This document shows, piece by piece, positions 58,473 to 64,000 of a DNA stretch of 64,000 bases. The stretch covers positions 310,001 through 374,000 of the forward strand of contig CAOLHI010000020.1 of the NCBI GenBank assembly GCA_948474755.1, read 5' to 3'. The notes under the pieces are model-generated. The model was not told the DNA's origin. It saw only the letters and a program-made list of their open reading frames with translations, and ran no database searches. Origin of the DNA: Ctenosaura bakeri (taxonomy: Eukaryota; Chordata; Lepidosauria; Squamata; Iguanidae). Positions within the stretch are counted from its first letter, which is position 1, and each line of letters starts with the position of its first letter. The position numbers and the translations under genes are program-made.

Positions 58473-58908
58473 GGCCCTTACTGCATGATGTCACCACCCT
58501 GGCATGCCAACATGTTGCTCCTGGTCCAGGACATGTGCTTTCAAACAATGTTGCTACTGACCAGGTGCTGTTCCATCCCCGTGCACTGTAAACTTGCCAT
58601 ATATATTATCAGAAAAAAATCCAGTAATGCCCCCCTTTTGTACCACAAGCCTGTCATCTGTGGGTGTGCGGTAAGGGTGGAAGTGCTTGATAGCGCCTCC
58701 TTCTGCAATACAGTGCAGGAAGGTGGGGAAAGGGATTTGCATTCACGCTGTACTGCAAAAGGAAGAAGAGTGTCCCTAACGCCACCCATCTGTCAGCAGC
58801 CAACTGGGTACAGTGGGGAGCAGTCTGGTCACAATCCCATCCTGGCAATGGCACTGCCGGGATCCTGCTCAGACGACACGCAAACTGGGACATCCTGCAG
58901 TAAGGACC
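58473..58908. mobile_element. Non-autonomous DNA transposon, about 436 bp
   Basis: Terminal inverted repeats GGCCCTTACTGCATGATGTC (58473-58492) and, inverted, GGTCCTTACTGCAGGATGTC (58889-58908) agree at 18 of 20 positions. Flanking triplets TCT and TCG match at two of three. The GGCC start and triplet flanks recall the palindromic family, but the interior is unrelated and GC-richer. The 175-codon plus-strand frame across it is not a known transposase. Confidence 0.65.
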
Positions 58909-58976
58909 TCGGTTTTTTCTCACCTTGAAATGGAACTGATAAGTAGTACAGACAGAAAGATTGATTAAGACTAAGT

Positions 58977-60420
58977 CATTGTTGTTGCTAACTGCTTGTC
59001 AAGTTGACTTTAACCTATGATGACCATATGAACGAGAGATCTTCAGGTGTCCCCATCATCAACAACCTTGCTCAGGTCTTCCAAACTCAGAGCCATGGCT
59101 TTCTTGATTGAGTCTAACCAGCTGTAACAAGGTCTTCTCTTTTCCTACTGCCTTCCACCTTGGCAAGCATTACTATCTTTTCTAGTGAGTCATATCTTTT
59201 CCTGTGTTCAAAGCACGACAGTCTGTTTAGTCATCTTGGCTTCTAGGGAGAGCGCAGGCCTGATTTGCTCTAGGATTCATTTATTTGTCCTTTTGGCAGT
59301 CTAGGATATCCACAAAACTTTCCTCTAGCACTACATTTCAAATGAGTTGATTCTCTTCCTAGGAGGTTTATTCACCCTCCAGCTTTCACAACCATACATA
59401 GAAATTGGAAATACAATGGCATGAACAATGCTGACTCTGGTATTCAATTATATATCTTTACACCTGAGGATCTTGTCTAGCTCCTTCATAGCTGTCTTTC
59501 CAAGTCCTCATCTTTTTCCGACTTCTTGACTGCAGACTCTATTTTGATTAATAACTAGGGTAACATAGGAAATCTTTGACTATCTCAGTGTCTTCATTGT
59601 CTGCTTTAAAGTCAGATAAATCATCTGCGGTCATTGTTTTTCTGTTCTTAATGTTCAGCTGTAAGCCTTCCTTTGCACTTTTTTCCTTTTCCAACTATAA
59701 GCCTTCTTTTGCACTTTTTTCTCTTCAGTAGTCATTCCAAGTCTTTGCTATTTTACCTAGTAGTATGGTGTCATCTGCATATCTTAAAATGTTGATGTTC
59801 ATTCCTCTAATTTTTACACCTCCTTCCTCAGAGTCTAATCCAGCATTGTGTATATGTTCAGTGCACAATTAAATAAACAGGGTGAAATAATGTGTCTTTG
59901 CCTGACCTCCTTGTCAATTGAAAATCATTCTATTTCTCCACATTCTGTCCTAACAGTGACCTCTTGTCCCATGTGCAAGTTATATATTAGGATAATCAAA
60001 TGTTGTGGTACACTCATTTCTTTAAATGTGATCCACAGTTGTTCATGATCTACACAAAGGGTTTGCTATACTCTATAAAGCACAGGCTGAATTTCTTCTG
60101 ATTCTTTTGTGTGTGCCTTCCAGTATCCAATGTATGTTTGCAATATGATCCATCATGCTTCTTCCTCTTCTGAACCCACCTTAGGCATCTGGCATTTTTT
60201 ACATCCTATATGATAAAGGTCATTGTTGTAGAATTTTGAGCATCGTTTTGCTTGCATAGGAGATTAATACAATGGTCTGGTATTTACTGCGATCCTTGGT
60301 GTCTCTGTTCTTGGGTATTGGAATGTATATTGAGCATTTTCAATCTGCCAGCCATTATTTTGTTTTCCATATTTGCTGAAAGACTTAGTAAGAATTTGCA
60401 AGAGTTCTGTTTTTCTCACA
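58977..60420 (-). mobile_element. BovB LINE, 3' part, minus strand
   Basis: About 1.4 kb of degraded BovB. The 3' terminus is at 58977-59010 (CTTGTCAAGTTGACTTTAACC on plus). On the minus strand, translated fragments match BovB ORF2: NIKNRKTMTADDLSDFKADN (near 59660-59595), and a segment near 60290-60340 encodes a WQIENAQYTFQ-like phrase typical of the RT region. Many stops and indels, plus a small local duplication (TGTAAGCCTTCCTTTGCACT and CTATAAGCCTTCTTTTGCAC near 59660-59720). It is dead and 5'-truncated. Confidence 0.8.
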
Positions 60421-60423
60421 ATT

Positions 60424-60745
60424 CCCCCAAGCCCAATCTTGATTAGACATTGTGAAAAGACATTTCAGTTTCTTCCTTCCTTCCTCAGTTGGTTTGACTT
60501 TGCAAACGCCTTTTCAAAGCCTCTAGTCAGGATTTCCGTGAAAAATTAGAGGAGGGAGTTGGACATGTTTGACAGTTAACAATCTGCTCTTCATTTTCCC
60601 ACAACTTCCCTACTCCCAAAGGGACCAGTCTTTCACAGAAATCCTGACTAGAAGCTGTGAAAAGACCTTTGTTTTCTCTCCCCCAGCTGCTTTGACAGCT
60701 GAAATGTCTTTTCACAGCTTCTTGTTGGGATTGGGTCTTGGAGGG
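60424..60745. repeat. Palindromic (foldback) segment of about 320 bp
   Basis: Nested inverted matches define two arms. 60452-60468 (GTGAAAAGACATTTCAG) pairs exactly with 60699-60715. 60523-60543 (CTAGTCAGGATTTCCGTGAAA) pairs with 60631-60651 with one mismatch. Outer CCCAAGCCCAATC pairs with GATTGGGTCTTGG. The sequence is unrelated to the GGCCATTTC family. It abuts the BovB fragment. Confidence 0.75.
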
Positions 60746-60805
60746 TGTGAGGGTGCAGGAAAAATAGAAACTAGATAATCAGCTGCTGGTGATTAGTGAG
60801 TCAAT

Positions 60806-60958
60806 GGCCATTTCTACACTGGACTGTTATAGTGCTATGATTCCACTTTCAACCTCCTATGGAACCCTGGGGTTTGCAGTTTACCTGCAAACCCCAGGAT
60901 TCTATAGGAGGTTGAAAGTGGAATCATAGCGCTATAACAGTCTAGTGTGGAAATGGCC
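60806..60958. mobile_element. Palindromic 3-bp-TSD element, copy 15
   Basis: 153 bp, GGCCATTTCTACACTGGACTG...AGTCTAGTGTGGAAATGGCC, flanked by AAT at 60803-60805 and 60959-60961. Arms are nearly perfect with a very short loop (AGTTTACC). Confidence 0.93.
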
Positions 60959-60961
60959 AAT

Positions 60962-62149
60962 GAATGGAAAACAGCAACCATCCATAACTTGATCCAGTAC
61001 GAGCACAATACCTTGATTGTATCACAGAAACCTAGCTGGACACATTGACATAACTTAAAGGAAATAGTAAAAGGCTGCTCAAATCTTTGTTTCCTTAAGG
61101 CGGGAGGGACCTCAAGTATAAAGCCAGAATTAAGCTTGCAGACTGTGCCCTTAAAGCAAGAAAATGCAGATCGCATATGGTTTCCCCATGCTAGAAAACT
61201 CTAGATACTGTCACATTCACTGTCCCTCCTGCATTCTGAATTTCCACCCAAAGAAAAAATAAGAGATGTAATCCAGCTTCTGATTATCATAGATCATTAC
61301 AACTCAATATCAAACAGCTGTTGTTTCAGATCTGGAGGAAATAAGTTTACAGTCATACGTCAGTTAACAAAGCTTCTAACGAAGAAGTTCCTTTTTACAA
61401 AGTTTTTCTACATCTATCCAGCCTCATCTTCTTCATTGTCTTCTGTCTAGCTGGAAGATTTTGTAGCAGCATCAAGCACTGGAAAGATGGTGAAAAAGGC
61501 TGGAAAAACACAGACTTGCAGTGCCAGGTTGCAGTATTGAACTTGAGCTGAGAAAGAGTAGGACTCTGCTTTAGCCAATCCTTACCTACCTATAACAGGT
61601 AAGGTAAACAGCTGCTGCTGCCAGAATCCAGAGTATGCATAAACAGAAAAACACAGAGAAATTAGAAGAATGGATAAGCCTGCTTCACCAGCTACTCCAG
61701 CACATTTTTTAAAAGTTTGGCCAAAAGGAAATCATAAGAAAGTGAATAGTGCTGAAACAGAAAGTGATCCCTGGATGCACTTTGGAAGAAGCCTTCAAGT
61801 AGTTTGTAGAAGGTTCAAAATGTTTTTGTTTACTTGTCCAAGGCTTGCCTGGCCTGGTTATTTAGTTTCACATGTGTATATTGTTTAGTTTTGAATAAAA
61901 CAACTGCGGAAACATGTTCAACTGCTCCTGGTTTAGGAACCTATCTCTATTCTTTCCATGTTATTTCTGCCTCTGGTACCACGTTTGCTGTTAAAGAAAT
62001 AATACCCTGGAATACATCTACTTTGTTAACCTGCAATACACATATATTTACTTTATGGAACGTGATTTTATGAATGAGGCAGCATAACTATTAGCACAGA
62101 TTTTATTAGTTTTGCCCAGTACATCACTGAACCTGCTTTTTGAGAGAAG
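60962..62149. other. No gene recognised
   Basis: AT-rich sequence. Open frames at 61670-61888 and 61834-62073 show no recognisable features. Confidence 0.4.
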
Positions 62150-62293
62150 GATCATTTCTGCACTAGACTGTTATAATGCTATTATTCCATTTTCAAATCC
62201 TATGGAATCCCTCCCTAAACGGCAAACCCCAGGATTCCATAGGATGTTGAAAGTGGAATGATAGCATTATAACAGTCTAGTTTGAAAATGGCC
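62150..62293. mobile_element. Palindromic 3-bp-TSD element, copy 16
   Basis: About 144 bp, GATCATTTCTGCACTAGACTG...AGTCTAGTTTGAAAATGGCC. The left terminus is mutated and flanking triplets no longer match. Its right end was used as the insertion site of the adjacent L1. Confidence 0.88.
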
Positions 62294-62300
62294 TAGGTTT
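62284..62300 (+). repeat. Target-site duplication, left copy, of the second L1 insertion
   Basis: GAAAATGGCCTAGGTTT here is repeated exactly at 62888-62904. Its first ten bases are the right end of palindromic copy 16. Confidence 0.95.
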
Positions 62301-62624
62301 AAATATTGGAGTGAAATACATAAAAAGATGTGTGAAATACTGAAGGTTCAGTTTGCAAAAAAACCTGAATTTTATTTGTTAAACATGACAAATGTTCTTG
62401 AGAATACTAACATTAAGAGGCATTGGAGATTAATATTGTACATGATAACGACAGCTCAAACTGAATATGCCAAATTGTGGAAGTCTCAGCAAATACCCAC
62501 AATTGAACAATGGTGGGGGACATTTATTGAGAATAGAAATGCGGATATTGTTTCACAAAGATTAAAGGGGAAATCGGATGATCAGATAAAAGCAGAATGG
62601 CAAATTGTAACGGGTAATTGCTAG
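62301..62624 (+). pseudogene. L1 ORF2 C-terminal remnant
   Basis: The frame is open from the 5' truncation point (KYWSEIHKKMCEILK) through KRHWRLILYMITTAQTEYAKLW to a TAG at 62622-62624. That stop replaces a Trp codon present in the first copy, removing the last eight residues. Unlike the copy at 1590, there is no frameshift at the A-run (seven A plus CC at 62357-62365). It has no start of its own and no catalytic domain. Confidence 0.9.
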
Positions 62625-62887
62625 GAACTGCCAAGTGAAAATGTCTGAATTATGGTTGAAATTAAAGAGGAATAACTGTAACATAACAGGAGTTGATGAG
62701 AGAAATGCAAGATCAAGCATGTAAAATGAACATAGAATTGTGAGGCATAATTTTTTATATGTGAGTAGATATTCAGAAAATGAAAAATAGATCAGAGTGG
62801 AAGAACAAAAACATTACATGTAAAAGTACAATTTGAGATTATGTTTTTTTATTTGCGAAACTTAATAAAATTATTTTTTTTAAAAAA
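62301..62887 (+). mobile_element. 5'-truncated L1 LINE, about 590 bp
   Basis: It starts AAATATTGGAGTGAAATAC, corresponding to position 2689 of the first L1 copy. It runs nearly identically through the ORF2 end, 3' UTR and tail (ACTTAATAAAATTATTTTTTTTAAAAAA). The perfect 17-bp duplication and high identity indicate a recent insertion. Confidence 0.95.
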
Positions 62888-62904
62888 GAAAATGGCCTAG
62901 GTTT
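62888..62904 (+). repeat. Target-site duplication, right copy, of the second L1 insertion
   Basis: GAAAATGGCCTAGGTTT, identical to 62284-62300, directly after the A-run. Confidence 0.95.
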
Positions 62905-63229
62905 GAATGAAAAGGGAAACTATTTGCAGATAGAACAATACAGTAGTATTGCTCTACAGTACAGTACAGTAGTTCTACTACATGTTGAGCCATGTTTAGA
63001 GATGGAATCCTAGATATTTAGTTCACCTAGATCTAAGCCCATTAAACACAGAGCGCTGAGTTCTGACATTCCAACTACTTCCAGTTGCCATCTTGAGAAA
63101 GGAGATTCCTCCCAGAGGGGAGAGTAAGAGCAAAGAGGCCACTTGATCAATCAGCAGCCACTACACAGCAGAATATGCAGCCATGTGGCAGAGAAGACAT
63201 ACCTCCAGCAGGGGGGGTCACCCAAAAGG

Positions 63230-63388
63230 GGAAAAAAAACCTATCTTTTTTACACATAAGCCTCACAAGCCTGGAGTGAGAAATTCAAGGGAATTGGAGG
63301 AGGAGGAGGAGTGGAAGGAAGGCAAGCACATGCCCTATGAATAATCAAATTCACAAAGGCCAAACCCATGAATGTGGAGGGAGGACTG
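63230..63388. mobile_element. Tigger-like element, right part only (copy E)
   Basis: It ends AATGTGGAGGGAGGACTG followed by TA. The subterminal TGAATAATCAAATTCACAAA is the inverted TTTGATTATTCA motif of copies A-D. The opposite end is missing. Confidence 0.6.
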
Positions 63389-63390
63389 TA

Positions 63391-64000
63391 TAGGGAGAGA
63401 AGTGGTGATCAGGACTTTGCTGTAGTGTGTATTTGGGATGAGTCCATCACTGTATCTATATTTTGAGTTACCATTGGGAGGCAGAGTGTTAATCTTGGGT
63501 CTGACTTTCTCTACTGATTTAGGTATAACTCCAACCATAATTTCTTGTTTTAATTCAAAAGTTTCTTTTTTTTTTTAACCTGATCAGGAATTTTCTGTAA
63601 GTTTCATGGTTTTCATGGAACACAACATAATGAAGAGGAGGGAGCAGTGGATCCTGATGAGTAGGAACAGAGACTGAACAAACTTTGAAGCAAACCTTTG
63701 AAAAGTTATTTGGATTCCAATGCCATGAAGTATGGCCAGTGACACTGCTGGCTAAGGGATTTTAGGAGATGAGATTAAAAAAAAAAAGTAGTATTACAAT
63801 GTTCTCTTTCGAAAACATGCAGAGAGTGACCGAAAGTATACAGAGACCAAGATTAGAACAGAAAACACTAGCCAAAAAGATTGGTATTTACTGGGATATA
63901 TCAAAAACTGAATATTTTGGCAGCCTTGCATCTTTTTGGAAAGGCCAGTATTTACTGCTGGGTTGTTTTAGCTGCTACTAATTACTAGAAAATATTTTCA
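63391..64000. other. No gene recognised
   Basis: AT-rich sequence to the window edge. Homopolymer runs near 63566 and 63777. No exon or repeat recognised. Confidence 0.4.

Noticed and set aside
58401..58928. 175-codon plus-strand open frame
   Set aside because: It spans the terminal inverted repeats of a non-autonomous DNA element, has an equally open antisense frame, and shows no domain.
1..64000. CRISPR arrays, operons, plasmid or phage features
   Set aside because: Nothing in the window has such organisation. Repeat content is typical of a vertebrate nuclear genome.

Overview
The window looks like nuclear DNA of a squamate reptile, most likely a lizard. The evidence is the repeat mix: tRNA-derived SINEs with a BovB-like 3' end, a 5S rRNA-derived SINE with the same 3' end, BovB, CR1 and L2-like LINE fragments, a young L1 lineage, one solo LTR, and many short DNA transposons (TA-flanked Tigger/pogo-like, hAT-like, and palindromic elements with 3-bp target duplications). 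No bacterial or organellar gene organisation is present. No complete protein-coding gene could be recognised; nearly all open reading frames lie in repeats or in GC-rich low-complexity sequence.

Layout: 1-30 kb is AT-rich sequence with scattered repeats. It holds a 5'-truncated L1 with target-site duplications (1574-3294), three TA-flanked Tigger-like elements, a 58-bp inverted repeat around a GATA microsatellite (9727-9902), CR1 fragments and a solo LTR with 5-bp duplications (19227-19754). About 30.7-34.9 kb is a CpG island with (GCC)n runs, GC boxes and three CACGTG E-boxes. It is almost certainly a promoter, possibly bidirectional, but I do not recognise the gene. A small candidate exon lies just right of it on the minus strand (35053-35262). 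From 35 to 64 kb the sequence is again AT-rich and full of repeats, ending with a second, shorter L1 insertion (62284-62904) placed at the edge of an older palindromic transposon.

The most distinctive content is a family of palindromic (foldback) elements of about 105-200 bp, ends GGCCATTTC...GAAATGGCC, present in about 15 full or partial copies. Six copies have exact 3-bp flanking duplications. Three copies sit inside the CpG island and keep their CpG sites, while copies elsewhere have mostly lost them. I saw no transposase source for this family in the window. Superfamily labels, LTR-like calls and exon calls are inferences from sequence alone.
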